From Vibrio sp. 10N (GTDB lineage Bacteria > Pseudomonadota > Gammaproteobacteria > Enterobacterales > Vibrionaceae), in contig NZ_BTPM01000001.1 in NCBI RefSeq assembly GCF_036245475.1, positions 930,001 through 994,000 of the forward strand: 64,000 bases of DNA. Direction: 5' to 3'. The notes below the pieces were generated by a model, which saw only the letters and a program-made list of their open reading frames with translations, was not told the origin of the DNA and did not search any database. Position numbers and translations under genes: made by a program. Positions 63,542-64,000 of this stretch are shown here, in pieces. Every line of letters begins with the position of its first letter. The first letter of the stretch is position 1.

Positions 63542-64000
63542 TTATGCCCCCAATCGCGCCCGCACGACTTGCTCACAACGGTCGACGTCTTTGACATGTT
63601 TTGGCACCACTAAAATGGTGTCGTTACCGCCAATAGTGGCGAGGATGTCGGCGTGAGGATCGATATCGATGAGTCTTGCTATCAATTGAGCACTGCCAGG
63701 GTGCGTCTTTATCACCACTAACGACTGATTATTGGTGATGAGTTCGATCTGGGAAGAGATAGAGGAGTCTACGCGAACCGAGCTGGTTTCTGAGGTCAGG
63801 CAGTAAGCTTTTTTACCACACGCGTTTTGCATTTTTACGACGCCGAGTTGGGCGAGCAGACGTGAGACCGTGGATTGGCTGATCCCGTGGTAGCCAAGAT
63901 CGACAAGCGCTTGTCTGAGTTTGTTCTGGGTGGTGAAGCTTTGTTGTTGCAGCAGCTTTTTGCACACTTCGGTAAGCTTTTGCTCATCGACAGTAGGGTT
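63542..64000 (-). CDS. ArgR-family transcriptional regulator (5' truncated)
   Basis: Arginine-repressor-type regulator; at least 152 residues are visible and the frame is open to the window edge (NPTVDEQKLTE before a GTG at 63967). Winged-helix recognition segment GISQSTVSRLLAQLG; C-terminal hexamerisation/ligand domain with VIKTHPGSAQLIARLID and ATIGGNDTIL. In E. coli ArgR the last motif is TIAGDDTI; here the first Asp (E. coli Asp128, ligand contact) is Asn (codon at 63623-63625). It may be a paralogue with altered ligand, perhaps tied to an arginine-catabolism operon to the right, which cannot be seen. Confidence 0.85.
   Translation of the reverse strand, partial: NPTVDEQKLTEVCKKLLQQQSFTTQNKLRQALVDLGYHGISQSTVSRLLAQLGVVKMQNACGKKAYCLTSETSSVRVDSSISSQIELITNNQSLVVIKTHPGSAQLIARLIDIDPHADILATIGGNDTILVVPKHVKDVDRCEQVVRARLGA

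Noticed and set aside
1..64000. CRISPR arrays, insertion sequences, integron attC-type (VCR) repeats, prophage
   Set aside because: No regularly spaced repeats, transposase or integrase frames, or terminal repeats flanking genes were seen.

Overview
The window reads as a stretch of a Vibrio (marine gamma-proteobacterial) main chromosome. Reasons: a FadR of 279 residues, the length of the Vibrio form with its ligand-domain insertion; the tig-clpP-clpX-lon-hupB-ppiD order; a rhombosortase next to a DTW-domain protein; yfbV/ackA/pta and nhaB/fadR arranged as in enteric relatives; and a complete menFDHBCE set. No tRNA, rRNA, insertion sequence, prophage or CRISPR array was seen. Species cannot be named from the sequence alone.

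Layout. 1-812: left-truncated MalK/UgpC-type ABC ATPase. 1015-2184: secreted subtilase. 2393-8934: a C4-dicarboxylate TRAP system (dctPQM) behind a sigma-54 promoter, with the two-component pair dctB/dctD on the other strand and a small unknown gene between. 9473-17821: proteostasis block tig, clpP, clpX, lon, hupB, ppiD, with sigma-32-like promoters before clpX and lon. 17998-21415: ComEA-like DNA-binding protein, rhombosortase, DTW-domain tRNA-modifying enzyme, dgt and yfbR, very tightly packed. 21497-30356: alaA and the menaquinone pathway. 30435-36874: small membrane protein, YeiH, an LplT-acyltransferase fusion with a TetR regulator, a Tim44-like protein and a BamA-like barrel. 36947-41202: pta, ackA, yfbV. 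41325-49840: PQQ-type sugar dehydrogenase, a TrpXYZ-like ABC transporter behind a TyrR-box-like site, a MalZ-like glucosidase, dusC, a YecA/SEC-C protein and dsbB. 49915-53038: nhaB and fadR, separated by a 691-base spacer containing a foldable segment. 53084-54801: two tandem paralogues of unknown function. 55006-63447: metG, apbC, udk, asmA-like, a small unknown gene, btuR/cobO, and two small AT-rich membrane-protein genes. 63542-64000: right-truncated ArgR-family regulator.

Most of the window is core metabolism. The best candidate for an undescribed system is the tandem pair at 53084-54801: one membrane-anchored and one soluble protein sharing HRxATHY and NQxVHxxLIR motifs, recalling four-helix nitrate/nitrite-sensing (NIT-type) domains. 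Upstream of the anchored copy are a near-consensus sigma-54 promoter, a perfect 12-bp palindrome about 97 bases before the predicted start of transcription, and a perfect CRP-type palindrome about 117 bases before it. Other leads are an ArgR paralogue with Asn where E. coli ArgR has the ligand-contacting Asp128, a small membrane protein whose ribosome site and start codon lie in one arm of a perfect 12-bp inverted repeat, the TyrR-box-like site before the ABC transporter, and the foldable segment upstream of nhaB.
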